A stretch of DNA of 64,000 bases from positions 124,001 to 188,000 of the forward strand of contig NZ_JAKNQY010000001.1 in assembly GCF_024494355.1 (NCBI RefSeq). Direction: 5' to 3'. The notes beneath the pieces were generated by a model. That model ran no database searches, had not been told where the DNA came from, and was given only the letters and a program-made list of their open reading frames with translations. The DNA is from Pseudomonas sp. Q11. Lineage in GTDB: Bacteria; Pseudomonadota; Gammaproteobacteria; Pseudomonadales; Pseudomonadaceae. Below, piece by piece: positions 17,792-27,462 of the stretch. The position numbers and the translations under genes were made by a program. Every line of letters starts with the position of its first letter. The stretch's first letter is position 1.

Positions 17792-18754
17792 CTATTGTCG
17801 CAGCGCCTGTTTCTGCGCATACATCGCCGCGTCGGCGTCAGCCAGCAGGTTGTCGATCGACCGATGGCGCTGGGCGTTGTACTCGATCTGGCCCACGCTG
17901 AAACGAATTTCATAGCCACGCTGCGACATCGCATTGCGCTCCTCAAGGATTTCCTTGAGCCGCGCCATGATCGCCGAGGTCTCGACATGAGAAGAACCGG
18001 TGAGCAACGCCACGAACTCATCGCCGCCCAAGCGACCGATCACATCACTTTCGCGAAAGGCGATGCGTAACACGTCGGCAAACGTTTTTAATGCCGTATC
18101 GCCCTCGGCGTGTCCAAAGCGGTCGTTGATGAGCTTGAAATCGTTGAGGTCGAAGAACAACAGCGTCGCCGGACGAGAGAGGCGCTCGCATACGCTCAAC
18201 GCATGCTGGGCCAGCGTGTTGAAACCACGTCGATTGGACAGCAATGTCAGTTCGTCCATGCTCGCCATCTGCACGGCAATCATTTCCTGCTCAGCCATGC
18301 TGGCAAGGTCGCGTAGCAGTTCGCGTTCTTCGTCATTGAGCTTGCGCGGCCTGGTATCGAGCAAGCACAAGGTTCCAAGCTTGCTGCCGTCGTCCAGTCC
18401 CAGCGGATGCCCGGCGTAGAAACGAATGCCGGGTTCATCGGTGACGAACGGATTGTCGCGAAACCGCTCGTCCTGTTGCGCGTCGCAGACCTCCATGATC
18501 TGATCCTGCAAAATGGCGTGCCCACAAAATGAAACGTCGCGCCCAGACTCACTGGCGTCCAGGCCCGCGTTGGATTTGAACCACTGACGATTGGCATCCA
18601 CCAGCGACACCAGCGCAATGGGCACATCGAACAAACGCCGGGCAAGGCGAGTCAGGCGATCGAACCGCTCCTCGGGGGCAGTGTCGAGCAGTTTGAGCGA
18701 GTGCAGATTCTTGAGGCGGACGGCTTCGTTATCCGGTTTCCCTGGCGCAGGCAT
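17792..18754 (-). CDS. GAF-GGDEF diguanylate cyclase
   Basis: This cytoplasmic 320-residue enzyme should make cyclic di-GMP. A GAF sensor covers about 20-155 (LFDVPIALVSLVDANRQWF, then SFCGHAILQ). The GGDEF domain covers about 165-315 with an intact active site RLGGDEFVAL. An RESD motif lies five residues before it, which is the product-inhibition I-site. No membrane helix is present. The start at 18754 (MPAPGKPDNEA) has GGAG six bases upstream and is preferred to the longer in-frame alternatives at 18766 or 18889. It faces the divergent AraC gene. Confidence 0.88.
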   Translation of the reverse strand: MPAPGKPDNEAVRLKNLHSLKLLDTAPEERFDRLTRLARRLFDVPIALVSLVDANRQWFKSNAGLDASESGRDVSFCGHAILQDQIMEVCDAQQDERFRDNPFVTDEPGIRFYAGHPLGLDDGSKLGTLCLLDTRPRKLNDEERELLRDLASMAEQEMIAVQMASMDELTLLSNRRGFNTLAQHALSVCERLSRPATLLFFDLNDFKLINDRFGHAEGDTALKTFADVLRIAFRESDVIGRLGGDEFVALLTGSSHVETSAIMARLKEILEERNAMSQRGYEIRFSVGQIEYNAQRHRSIDNLLADADAAMYAQKQALRQ

Positions 18755-18891
18755 CGGGAACTCCATTAGGGGGGCTTGTTGAAGTCTAGCCCAGGCCCGC
18801 TCCCCTTCAAACCGAACGAGCAATTCAAACAGGCATTTATCGACGGGGCCTAATACACTGCGACACAGGTACAAGACGAGGACACTCACCG

Positions 18892-19716
18892 ATGAAGCCC
18901 GCCACCCACGATGCCGCCCCGCGTTTCTGGCGTGATGCAGCGCTGCCCTTCATCGAAGCCCGGGGCATCGCCGACGGGCGCAAGGTCTGCTATTCGCGTC
19001 ATTCCCATGACCATTTTTCCATCGGGGCGATCACCGCCGGGCGTAGCACCTACCTTCATGAGCAATCGAACTTCCAGGTAGAGAGCGGTACCGTCGTGTT
19101 GATGAACCCCGGCGATGTCCATGCGTGCAACCCGATCAATGATCAGCCATGGTCGTATGTGATGCTGTACGTCGACACCCAGTGGCTAACGGACTTGCAG
19201 CGCCGAATCGGCTTTGACGAGACGCTGGATTTTCAGGGTTTCGCCACCACCCACAGCCGCGACATCCAACTGTTTGCCGCATTACAGGGTTTGTATGAAC
19301 AACTGGTGGATGAGCGGATCGACATCGCCCGCAAACATGCCGAAGCCGAAGCGTTTTTCATCGACCTGCAACACCGGCTCAACCCGGCCGGGCGCCCGGA
19401 CCGCGGCAGCCATCCGGGGCTGATGCGGGCGGCGCAGTTCATCCATGACCATTGCAGCGAAGCCTTGAAACTCGAAGACATCTGCGCCGCCGCACAACTT
19501 TCGCCGTCGTACCTGAGCCGGGCCTTCAAGCGCCATTACGGCATGACGCCCCATGCTTTCCTGGTCAATCGTCGCATCCAGTTCGCCCGTCGACAGTTGC
19601 GCGAAGGCAAGCTGATCGCCGACGTGGCACTGGACAGCGGGTTTGCCGACCAGGCGCATTTCCAGCGCGCCTTCAAACAACACCTGGCAGCCACGCCGGG
19701 CCAATATCGCGGCTGA
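18892..19716 (+). CDS. AraC-family transcriptional regulator
   Basis: This is a 274-residue activator. A cupin-like ligand domain covers about 20-150 (SRHSHDHFSIGAI, GTVVLMNPGDVHACNP). Two helix-turn-helix units lie at 175-274, with LEDICAAAQLSPSYLSRAFK and the family signature IADVALDSGFADQAHFQRAFK in shortened form near 235-255. It is encoded beside a LysE-type exporter on the opposite strand with convergent ends 28 bases apart. That arrangement is often seen for regulators that control amino acid or metabolite export, so the exporter is a candidate target. Confidence 0.87.
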   Translation: MKPATHDAAPRFWRDAALPFIEARGIADGRKVCYSRHSHDHFSIGAITAGRSTYLHEQSNFQVESGTVVLMNPGDVHACNPINDQPWSYVMLYVDTQWLTDLQRRIGFDETLDFQGFATTHSRDIQLFAALQGLYEQLVDERIDIARKHAEAEAFFIDLQHRLNPAGRPDRGSHPGLMRAAQFIHDHCSEALKLEDICAAAQLSPSYLSRAFKRHYGMTPHAFLVNRRIQFARRQLREGKLIADVALDSGFADQAHFQRAFKQHLAATPGQYRG

Positions 19717-19744
19717 TACCTGACCCTGCTTTTGCGAGGATGGG

Positions 19745-20332
19745 TCAAGGCAACAACAAATACACCGCACTGACCACCAGCAACACCGCCATCGTCCGAT
19801 TGAACAGGCGCATGGTCGCCGGGTTGCCCAGCCAAGTCCGTAGAAAACTGCCGGCATAGGCCCAGCAACCCACCGAGAGGTAACAGATCACCAGGTAGAT
19901 TGCCGCAAACTGCCACACCAACCGCGCCTCACCATCGGCCACGAACGCGCCCATCCCTGCCACACAAGCCAGCCACGCCTTGGGGTTGAGCCACTGCATC
20001 AACGCACCGTAGAACATCGATGGTGCCCGCCCCTCGTCTCCGTCGCCGAGGTGCCCGTTGTCCATCGCCAGTTTCCAGGCCATGAACAACAAGAAACCCA
20101 CGCCCCCCAATTGCACCACTCGCGTAAGGCCGGGCCAGCGTTGCAGCACTTCGTGCAACCCCAGGCCCATCAGCACCAGCAGCAATACAAACCCCAGGGT
20201 GGCGCCGGCCACGTGACGCAAGGTGGCACGAAACCCGAATCGCGCCCCGGAACTGAGGGCGACTATATTGACCGGCCCGGGGGTGATGGAGGCGACCAGT
20301 GCAAACGCCGCCATGGAAATAATCAGACTCAT
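19745..20332 (-). CDS. LysE/RhtB-family amino acid exporter
   Basis: This 195-residue inner-membrane protein has about six helices. The N-terminal motif ITPGPVNIVALSSGARFGFR (15-34) carries the family signature TPGPxN. A second conserved segment is MQWLNPKAWLACV (about 112-124). LysE/RhtB proteins export lysine, arginine, threonine, homoserine lactone or similar metabolites. The substrate cannot be told from sequence. It is convergent with the AraC gene, and its own promoter lies in the 20333-20533 gap shared with trkH. Confidence 0.88.
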   Translation of the reverse strand: MSLIISMAAFALVASITPGPVNIVALSSGARFGFRATLRHVAGATLGFVLLLVLMGLGLHEVLQRWPGLTRVVQLGGVGFLLFMAWKLAMDNGHLGDGDEGRAPSMFYGALMQWLNPKAWLACVAGMGAFVADGEARLVWQFAAIYLVICYLSVGCWAYAGSFLRTWLGNPATMRLFNRTMAVLLVVSAVYLLLP

Positions 20333-20533
20333 TGCATACCTTCTTCATGTCTGTGAGGTGGCGTTCAAGGTAAATTGCACGCCACTGGCGGTATTGAACA
20401 AAACTGCCCAATGACGGCCACTCCCCGCCACCGCGTGAAGAGATGCTGTTTCGGGTACTTTTTTACGCAAACTTTACGCAGCGTCCGGTCAACGAAATCG
20501 ATACTGGGCGGCTCATTCTTTCAGGCGTGTTTT

Positions 20534-21988
20534 ATGTCCCTTGCGGCTGTGCGGTTTATCGGATTCATCCTCGGCATTTTTCTGATCACCCTGGCCGCAA
20601 GCATGGCAATCCCGCTTATCACGCTGATGGTGTACGAGCGTAACGATGACCTCTCGGCGTTCTTGTGGTCGAGCCTGATCACGTTTGTCTGCGGCGTCTT
20701 GCTGGTAGCTCGCGGCCGGCCAGAGCACATACATCTGCGTCCGCGGGACATGTATCTGCTGACCACTGCCAGTTGGGTCGTTGTCTGCACCTTCGCCGCC
20801 CTGCCGATGGTGTTTATCCAACACATCAGCTACACCGACGCATTTTTCGAGACAATGTCCGGCATCACCACCACCGGTTCGACCGTGCTCAGCGGCCTGG
20901 ACACCGCCTCCCCGGGCTTGCTGATCTGGCGCTCGATGCTGCAGTGGCTCGGAGGAATCGGCTTCATCGGCATGGCGGTGGCCATCCTGCCGTTGTTGCG
21001 GGTCGGCGGCATGCGACTGTTCCAGACCGAATCGTCGGACTGGTCGGAGAAAGTCACGCCGCGCTCCCATGTCGCGGCGACCTACATCCTGTGGCTCTAC
21101 TTAGGGTTGAGCGCCCTGGCCGCCCTGGCCTTGTGGTTGGCGGGCATGACACCTTTCGAGGCGATCAACCATGCGATGTCCCTGATTTCCACCGGCGGCT
21201 TCTCCACTTCTGATTCGTCCCTGGCGCACTGGCCTCAACCGGCTATCCACTGGATCTCGGTGATTATCATGATCGCCGGCGCACTGCCCTTCACCTTGTA
21301 TGTCGCCACGTTGCGCGGGAACAAACGTGCTTTATTCAGGGATCATCAGGTCCGGGGATTCCTCGGCTTCCTGGTCATTACCTGGCTTGTGGTAGGGACC
21401 TGGCTGAGTTTGAACAGCGATTACGCCTGGCTGGACGCGGTGCGCATCGTGGCAGTCAACGTGACATCGGTAGTCACCACCACCGGTGTGGCGTTGGGTG
21501 ACTACACGCTGTGGGGCAGTTTTGCCCTGCTGCTGTTCTTTTACCTGACGTTTGTCGGCGGTTGTTCGGGATCCACCTCCGGCGGGCTGAAGATCTTTCG
21601 TTTTCAGGTGGCCGGCGCCTTGCTGATGGGCAGTTTGAAACAACTGATCCATCCGCGCGCGGTGATCCAGAAAAAATACAACAAGCACCCCATCGACGAA
21701 GAGATTGTCCGTTCGCTGCTGACGTTTTCTTTCTTCTTCACCATTACCATCGGCGGCATCGCCCTTGGACTGGCGCTGATCGGCCTGGACTGGACCACCG
21801 CCCTGACCGGTGCAGCCACGGCCGTGTGCAACGTGGGGCCGGGGCTGGGCTCGATCATCGGACCGGCCGGCAACTTCTCCACCTTGCCGGATGCGGCCAA
21901 ATGGCTGCTGACCATTGGCATGTTGCTGGGTCGACTGGAGATTCTGACCGTCCTGGTGCTGTTTACCCCGGTCTTCTGGAAGTACTGA
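20534..21988 (+). CDS. trkH: Trk potassium uptake system membrane protein TrkH
   Basis: This is the potassium-translocating subunit, 484 residues, with four pore-loop repeats. Filter-like segments are visible as TTTGSTVL (first), ISTGGFST (second), TTTGVALGDY (third) and NVGPGLG (fourth), each after a membrane helix. The protein works with TrkA, which is not in the window. The start at 20534 begins MSLAAVRFIGFILG, the usual N-terminus. Frames reaching back to 20375 add an unrelated tail. No strong Shine-Dalgarno precedes this ATG. Confidence 0.93.
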   Translation: MSLAAVRFIGFILGIFLITLAASMAIPLITLMVYERNDDLSAFLWSSLITFVCGVLLVARGRPEHIHLRPRDMYLLTTASWVVVCTFAALPMVFIQHISYTDAFFETMSGITTTGSTVLSGLDTASPGLLIWRSMLQWLGGIGFIGMAVAILPLLRVGGMRLFQTESSDWSEKVTPRSHVAATYILWLYLGLSALAALALWLAGMTPFEAINHAMSLISTGGFSTSDSSLAHWPQPAIHWISVIIMIAGALPFTLYVATLRGNKRALFRDHQVRGFLGFLVITWLVVGTWLSLNSDYAWLDAVRIVAVNVTSVVTTTGVALGDYTLWGSFALLLFFYLTFVGGCSGSTSGGLKIFRFQVAGALLMGSLKQLIHPRAVIQKKYNKHPIDEEIVRSLLTFSFFFTITIGGIALGLALIGLDWTTALTGAATAVCNVGPGLGSIIGPAGNFSTLPDAAKWLLTIGMLLGRLEILTVLVLFTPVFWKY

Positions 21989-22054
21989 GGTGGTGGAAAA
22001 TTCATTGTCGATTTTCCGGTGGAGCCGTCCCGGACCTGGTTCTATGCTCCACCC

Positions 22055-23137
22055 ATGAACCTACACGACTCGCTGCTCCCACCCCATGCCGAGATGGTCC
22101 GCGCCATGCTCGAACGAGACACCGCCTATGAGGGGGTGTTCTTCACTGCGGTCAAGACCACCGGCATCTTCTGTCGCCCCAGTTGCACGGCACGCAAGCC
22201 GAAGCCGGAGAACGTTGAATTTTTCGCCCACGCTGACGAAGCCATGTCGGCCGGCTACCGGGCCTGTTTGCGTTGCAAGCCGCTGGATGCGGCAGCCATC
22301 GCGCCTGCCTGGATCCAGGCGCTGCTCAAGGCCGTGGACGCCGAGCCCGACCTGCGCTGGACCGATGCCTTATTGCTGGAACAAGGCATTGAACCACTGA
22401 AGCTGCGGCGCTGGTTCAAGCAGCACTTCGGCATGACCTTCCATGCATACCTGCGCACTCGACGGCTGGGCATCGCGCTGGGGGGGATCAAAGAAGGGAT
22501 GTCCATCGACAATGCGGCATTCGATTCGGGCTACGAGTCCCTGAGCGGATTTCGTGACGCCTTCGTGAAGTCATTCCACATCACCCCGGGCCGCGCCGCG
22601 CACAGCGAACCCCTGCTGTTCACCCGCCTGACAACCCCACTGGGGCCGATGCTGGCCATGGCCGAAGCGCGCGGCCTGGTGTTGCTGGAGTTCCTCGACC
22701 GTCCGGCCCTGACCCGGGAAATCGAAGAATTGCAACAGCGCTACGGCTACACCGTTGCACCGGGGGGCAATCCCCACTTGCAACAGATCGAAACCGAACT
22801 GGCCGACTACTTCGCCGGGAAACTCACCTTGTTCAGCGTGCCGCTGCACATGCCCGGCAGCACCTTCGCCGTCCGGGTCTGGTCTGAGCTGGAAAAAATC
22901 CCTTATGGCGAAACCCGTAGCTACGGCAGCGTCGCCACCGCCCTTGGCAGCCCTGGCGCCAGCCGCGCGGTCGGGCTGGCCAACGGCCAGAATCGCCTGG
23001 CCATCGTCATCCCCTGCCACCGGGTAATCGGTGCAGACGGTTCTTTGACCGGCTATGGTGGCGGGCAGCCACGCAAGGCATTTCTATTGCGCCTGGAACA
23101 AGCTGCGGTGCAGGTTTCCCTGTCACTGGCATTTTGA
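22055..23137 (+). CDS. ada: Ada: DNA alkylation sensor, methyltransferase and activator
   Basis: This suicide repair protein is also a transcription activator. The N-terminal zinc site C40, C44, C71, C74 (FCRPSC, CLRC) takes methyl groups from phosphotriesters and turns the protein into an activator. An AraC-like helix-turn-helix segment lies at about 90-185. The O6-methylguanine acceptor is C321 in IPCHRVIG, the same number as in E. coli Ada. All functional cysteines are present. The start at 22055 (MNLHDSLLPPHAEM) follows a non-homologous stretch. The alkA gene lies 23 bases downstream, so the pair forms an adaptive-response operon. Confidence 0.95.
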   Translation: MNLHDSLLPPHAEMVRAMLERDTAYEGVFFTAVKTTGIFCRPSCTARKPKPENVEFFAHADEAMSAGYRACLRCKPLDAAAIAPAWIQALLKAVDAEPDLRWTDALLLEQGIEPLKLRRWFKQHFGMTFHAYLRTRRLGIALGGIKEGMSIDNAAFDSGYESLSGFRDAFVKSFHITPGRAAHSEPLLFTRLTTPLGPMLAMAEARGLVLLEFLDRPALTREIEELQQRYGYTVAPGGNPHLQQIETELADYFAGKLTLFSVPLHMPGSTFAVRVWSELEKIPYGETRSYGSVATALGSPGASRAVGLANGQNRLAIVIPCHRVIGADGSLTGYGGGQPRKAFLLRLEQAAVQVSLSLAF

Positions 23138-23160
23138 TCAGCCCGCCGAGTGAACAACTG

Positions 23161-23778
23161 ATGCCTGTCCCGTACCACGATGCGAGCACCTTTCTGGCAG
23201 GCCTCGACGAAGACTGGCGCGATCATGTCGAGACGATCGGCCCTTGCCTGCTGCAACCCAAACCGTCCCGCGACCCGTATGAAGCCCTGGTGCGGGCGAT
23301 TGCCTATCAACAACTGCATGCCAAAGCCGGCGATGCGATTCTCGGTCGCTTTCTGGCGCTGTTTCCCGGCGCGATTTTCCCCAGGCCGGAGCAGATCCTG
23401 GCGACTGACGTCCAACAGATGCGCGATTGCGGATTTTCCACCAGCAAGATCGCGACCATACAGGGCATCGCCCAAGCGACGCTGGACGGGGTGGTGCCGG
23501 GTTATGCCATGGCGCTGGCCATGGATGATGAAGCCTTGATCGAGCGCTTGATCGCCCTGCGCGGTGTCGGGCGCTGGACCGTGGAAATGCTGCTGATCTA
23601 CAGCCTGGAGCGACCTGACATCCTGCCCGCCGATGACTTTGGAGTTCGCGAGGGTTATCGGAGGCTCAAGGGTTTGGACGTCCAACCGACGCGCAAACAG
23701 ATGGTCGGGATTGGACAGGCGTGGAGCCCGCATCGGACGGTTGCGGCGTGGTATTTGTGGCGGGTGCCCGGTCGCTAA
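23161..23778 (+). CDS. alkA: DNA-3-methyladenine glycosylase II
   Basis: This 205-residue helix-hairpin-helix-GPD glycosylase removes alkylated purines. The hairpin is LIALRGVGRWTVEMLLIYSL (about 130-149), with the catalytic aspartate in LPADDFGVREGY. The N-terminal beta domain of E. coli AlkA is absent, giving the shorter form usual in many bacteria. It starts at 23161, 23 bases after ada, and is almost surely cotranscribed with and induced by it. Confidence 0.92.
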   Translation: MPVPYHDASTFLAGLDEDWRDHVETIGPCLLQPKPSRDPYEALVRAIAYQQLHAKAGDAILGRFLALFPGAIFPRPEQILATDVQQMRDCGFSTSKIATIQGIAQATLDGVVPGYAMALAMDDEALIERLIALRGVGRWTVEMLLIYSLERPDILPADDFGVREGYRRLKGLDVQPTRKQMVGIGQAWSPHRTVAAWYLWRVPGR

Positions 23779-23792
23779 ACCGCGTCATCGTT

Positions 23793-23886
23793 CATCGCGA
23801 GCAGGCTCGCTCCCACAGGGGATTTCCTGTGTAGACATTATTTGTGTTCACTGAAGATCAAATGTGGGAGCGAGCCTGCTCGCGAT
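23793..23886. repeat. REP-like inverted repeat pair
   Basis: The arms CATCGCGAGCAGGCTCGCTC (23793 on) and the complement ending at 23886 point toward each other around about 45 bases. The element follows the ada-alkA operon. Confidence 0.85.
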
Positions 23887-23980
23887 GGCTTCCGGATGGC
23901 CGGCCTGAATTCAACTGAAAAAAAACGCCGACCGTCTAGGCTGTACTGAGCCATTTCCCAATTGCCAACCGGAGGTTCTC

Positions 23981-24469
23981 ATGCAGCTCGAAGGATCCTG
24001 CCATTGCGGCGCAGTGTCGTTCAGCCTGGCCTGCGCCCATCCTTACCCTTATCAGCGCTGCTACTGCTCGATCTGTCGCAAGACCCAGGGCGGGGGCGGC
24101 TTTGCGATAAACCTGGGGGGCGACGCCCAGAGCCTGAAGGTGCGCGGTCGCAAGCACATATCGATCTATCATGCGCGGCTCAAAAATGACGGGGATAAAC
24201 GCGCCCACCGCAGCAGCGCCGAACGCCACTTCTGTTCCCTTTGCGGTTCGGGATTGTGGCTGTTCAGCCCCGAGTGGCCGGAGCTGATCCACCCCTTCGC
24301 CTCTGCCATCGACACGCCGCTGCCAGTACCGCCAGAGCACACCCATCTGATGCTGGGTTCCAAGGCGCCGTGGGTGGAGGTCGAGGCGCATGCGGACGAT
24401 CAGCAGTTCGAGGTCTACCCCCAGGAGTCCATTGCCCAGTGGCATGAACGCCTGGGTTTGAGCCGTTAG
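23981..24469 (+). CDS. GFA (CENP-V) family zinc protein
   Basis: This 162-residue protein of the glutathione-dependent formaldehyde-activating family has its zinc ligands in CHCG (8-11), CYCSIC (about 28-33) and FCSLCG (about 84-89). The fold binds one structural and one catalytic zinc. Members are annotated by relation to Gfa of Paracoccus, but the true substrate of most is unknown. A strong GGAGG precedes the ATG. It appears to be a single-gene unit. Confidence 0.85.
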   Translation: MQLEGSCHCGAVSFSLACAHPYPYQRCYCSICRKTQGGGGFAINLGGDAQSLKVRGRKHISIYHARLKNDGDKRAHRSSAERHFCSLCGSGLWLFSPEWPELIHPFASAIDTPLPVPPEHTHLMLGSKAPWVEVEAHADDQQFEVYPQESIAQWHERLGLSR

Positions 24470-24570
24470 GTCGCTTCACAGTCTTTGACAATTTTGCGAC
24501 AAAGCTGTCAAAGATTGCCCGTCGGCAGTCACCTAGCATGGGCGCATCCAACCTCCATCAGGGTGCTCCC

Positions 24571-25359
24571 ATGTTGCGTTCGTTATCTCTGCCACTGACT
24601 TCATGCTGCGTGCTTCTACTCTCCAACTCATTGCACGCTGAAGACTGGCGTTACAGCGTGCGGGCCGGTGCCGCCAGCATGCCGCGTTACAGCGGCAGTG
24701 AGGAGCGCGTTGTGGCGCCGTTGTTGGGGGCAAAAATCATCAGCCCTTATGGCGTATTCCTTGATACCAGCAAAGGTTTGGGCTGGGCATTTGACGAAGA
24801 CGACTTCGGTTTACGTGTGTACATCGGCGCCAGTGATGGGCGCAAGGATCGCAAGAGCGGATTCAAAGGTTCGGATGAGCTCAACGGCATGGGCTCAATC
24901 AAGTCCAGACCGGTGCTGGGGGTGGATGGTACCTATCAAATGGGACCGATCGTCCTTGAGGCCAGCTTCGAACATGCGCTGGAAGAAGATGACGACAACC
25001 GTGATACCGGCTCGGCCTGGAACCGACTGAAACTGAGCATCAGCGCACCGCTGTACGAGGGTGACCATGGCAAGCTCATGGGCAGCCTCAACAGTCAATT
25101 CGGCGACAGCGACTATGTCCGTACCTGGTATGGCGTCAGCGCCGCCCAGGCTTCGCGCAGTCAGTTCCGGGCCCATGACACGCATGGCGGGCTGGTGAGT
25201 CGCGGAGCGGATCTGACCTGGTCATTGCCGTTCAACGACCAGTGGAGTGTATCGACGGTGTTGGCCATGCAGTACCTGGCCGGCGATGCAGCCGACAGCC
25301 CGATTGTGAAGCGGCGGATGCAAGCGTCGTTGGTTGGCCAGGTGGTTTACACCTTCTAA
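24571..25359 (+). CDS. MipA/OmpV-family outer-membrane protein
   Basis: This 262-residue protein has a cleavable signal (LPLTSCCVLLLSNSLHA, cut after about residue 23). Alternating beta strands run to a C-terminal aromatic, VGQVVYTF, as in outer-membrane barrels. DWRYSVRAGAASMPRYSGSEE at the mature start is typical of MipA/OmpV. E. coli MipA scaffolds murein enzymes, but other members act as porins or peptide-responsive proteins. It is convergent with the ParRS-like sensor gene 30 bases away, and a functional link to that system is possible. The start at 24571 places the signal peptide at the N-terminus. Confidence 0.85.
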   Translation: MLRSLSLPLTSCCVLLLSNSLHAEDWRYSVRAGAASMPRYSGSEERVVAPLLGAKIISPYGVFLDTSKGLGWAFDEDDFGLRVYIGASDGRKDRKSGFKGSDELNGMGSIKSRPVLGVDGTYQMGPIVLEASFEHALEEDDDNRDTGSAWNRLKLSISAPLYEGDHGKLMGSLNSQFGDSDYVRTWYGVSAAQASRSQFRAHDTHGGLVSRGADLTWSLPFNDQWSVSTVLAMQYLAGDAADSPIVKRRMQASLVGQVVYTF

Positions 25360-25389
25360 ACAGAGCGCTCCCTCGCGAACGCGCCCGAT

Positions 25390-26676
25390 CTAGTCGAGGT
25401 GCGCCCAGGACATGCGAAACGACGCTCCGCCCCAGGGCGAGTCCGTCACTTCCACGTGCCCGCGGTGAGATTGCGACACCCGTCGCACCAGTGCCAGGCC
25501 CAGGCCAAAACCGCCGGTGCGACGGTCGCGACTGGCATCCAGGCGCGAGAACGGCTCGAAGATTTTCTCCCGGCCGTCCAGTGGCACACCCGGCCCGTCG
25601 TCATTGACCCGCACCTCATAATGATCACCCGCGCGTGTCAATGACACGTGCACCCGCTCATCGGCATAGCGAATGGCATTGCGCAGCAAATTGATCACCG
25701 CACGAGCCATGAAGCGTGGCTCGATACGGACCACCTCGACCGGACACTCGGCAATCAACAGCTGCACCCCGGCCGCCTCCGCCTCCAGCGCCACACTGCC
25801 CACCACGCTGTCGAGCCAATCGCGAGCCTGAATATCCTCCCGGACAATCACCGTGGCGCCCTGTTCAAGGCTGGCGTAAGTCAGCAACTCGGAAACCATC
25901 TCCTCCAGCTCGCCGAGATCGGCGTACATGTCGGCAATCAACTCGCGGTTCTGGCTCGGATCGGACTGTTGCTTGAGTTGATCCAGTTCAAACGATAAGC
26001 GTGCAATAGGCGTGCGCAGCTCATGGGATACCGCGTTGGTGAGCTCGCGTTGATTGGCGATCAGGCCCTCGATGCGCGCTACCATCAAATTGAAATGGTC
26101 GGCCAGGTCACGAATGTTCGACCGCTTGGACAACTGAATACGCACCGACAGATCGTTGCCGCCAAAGCGCTCGGCCGCCAGGCGCAGTTTTTCCAGGTCT
26201 CGCCAATGGGGTCGCACCCAAAAAAACAGCACGAAACCAATCATGATCGCGATCATCAGGTAGGCCACGGCGATATAGAACGGCATCAGGCTCGGTTCAG
26301 CCGGCAGCTGGATACTCAATAGCTGCGAACCGTCATCAATGCGCGAAATGAACTGCGTGTACTGGTCACGCATCACCAAAAGCCCCTGGGCCAACTCGGC
26401 GTTCTCCTGGGCGCTCAGGGACAGTTGATCGCGCTCGACCAAGACCAGGCCCAAGCCGTAATGAGGCCGCACGCCTTCCAATTGTCGCTCCCGGGCCGAA
26501 CTGTCCAGGCCACGCAGTTGCTCGACCAGCGACCAGGCCTGACCACGCACTGCCTCTTGGTTGTAACGCCGCATCTCACCGTCGAGAAGCGCATCGAAGG
26601 TGCGATCAACCGTTTGCAGTGCCAGCACCAAGCCAATCGTCATGACCAGGAACAGTTCCAGGAATAACCGCAGCAT
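25390..26676 (-). CDS. parS: ParS-like sensor histidine kinase
   Basis: The 428 residues match the length recalled for P. aeruginosa ParS. Helix 1 lies at 5-22, a periplasmic loop at 23-131, helix 2 at 132-153, and a HAMP domain follows. The phosphoacceptor is H218 in VSHELRTPIARL. The ATPase lobe has NLLRNAIRYA (N box), DDGPGVP and GGFGLGLALVRR. ParS senses cationic peptides such as polymyxins and drives lipid A modification and efflux genes. Its ATG directly abuts the parR stop (TAGATG). Assignment to ParS rather than another RstB-type kinase rests on size and on gene neighbourhood recalled from PAO1. Confidence 0.78.
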   Translation of the reverse strand: MLRLFLELFLVMTIGLVLALQTVDRTFDALLDGEMRRYNQEAVRGQAWSLVEQLRGLDSSARERQLEGVRPHYGLGLVLVERDQLSLSAQENAELAQGLLVMRDQYTQFISRIDDGSQLLSIQLPAEPSLMPFYIAVAYLMIAIMIGFVLFFWVRPHWRDLEKLRLAAERFGGNDLSVRIQLSKRSNIRDLADHFNLMVARIEGLIANQRELTNAVSHELRTPIARLSFELDQLKQQSDPSQNRELIADMYADLGELEEMVSELLTYASLEQGATVIVREDIQARDWLDSVVGSVALEAEAAGVQLLIAECPVEVVRIEPRFMARAVINLLRNAIRYADERVHVSLTRAGDHYEVRVNDDGPGVPLDGREKIFEPFSRLDASRDRRTGGFGLGLALVRRVSQSHRGHVEVTDSPWGGASFRMSWAHLD

Positions 26677-27384
26677 CTAGAGTTCCCACCCAAACGGATT
26701 GAACAGGTAACCCTTGCCCCAGACGGTTTTGATCCGCATCGGCTCCCGGGGATTGTCGTTGAGCTTGGCCCGCAGCTTGCTGACATAGACATCGACGCCA
26801 CGATTGAGACCATCGAAGGCAATGCCACGCATGCGGTTGAGAATGTCATCGCGGGACAGGATCTTGCCTGCCGCGCTTGCCAGCAGCCACAGCAGCTCGA
26901 ACTCCATAGTCGTCAGTTCAACCAGGTCACCGGCCAGTCGCACCTCCCGGCTGCTGCGGTCGATCGACAATCGCCCGAACTCAAGGGCGCCGCGCACGGT
27001 GATATCCGGCAGTTGGCGACGCTGCAGCGCCCGCAGGCGAGCCAGGAGTACCGCAGGCTTGATGGGTTTGATCACATAGTCGTCGGCACCGGACTCCAGA
27101 CCGAGGATATGGTCCACGTCATCTTCCTTGGCCGTCAGGATCACGATCGGGGTAGCGGCAACGTTGCGGATCTCGCGGCACACCTGCAACCCACTCTGTC
27201 CCGGCAGCATCAGGTCGAGTACCACCACTTTGGGTTCGAATGCCAGAAACGCCGCCAGCGCCTGGTCGCCCCGATGCTCGATACGCACCTCGAAGCCGTG
27301 TTGGCAGAGAAAGTGCGCGATCAATCCGGCGAGCCTTTCGTCATCCTCCACCAGCAACACTTTGCCCGAACCCAGGTTATCCAT
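26677..27384 (-). CDS. parR: ParR-like OmpR-family response regulator
   Basis: This regulator has 235 residues, the size of ParR. Its receiver domain covers 8-125, with acidic pocket LVEDDE (11-16), phosphoacceptor D57 in VLDLMLPG and the lysine in YVIKPIKP. The winged helix covers about 140-233, with TTMEFELLWLLA and VYVSKLRAKL. It is expected to activate genes for resistance to cationic peptides. The chosen ATG at 27384 starts MDNLGSGKVLLVEDDE; ATGs further out add a non-homologous tail. The pair is a two-gene operon with no intervening base. Confidence 0.82.
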   Translation of the reverse strand: MDNLGSGKVLLVEDDERLAGLIAHFLCQHGFEVRIEHRGDQALAAFLAFEPKVVVLDLMLPGQSGLQVCREIRNVAATPIVILTAKEDDVDHILGLESGADDYVIKPIKPAVLLARLRALQRRQLPDITVRGALEFGRLSIDRSSREVRLAGDLVELTTMEFELLWLLASAAGKILSRDDILNRMRGIAFDGLNRGVDVYVSKLRAKLNDNPREPMRIKTVWGKGYLFNPFGWEL

Positions 27385-27462
27385 AACAACCGCCTGCCAG
27401 ACCATGATTGAAGTGGCCGCATTATGGCGCCAACCGACCACGGGACGGGTAATGCCGACAGC

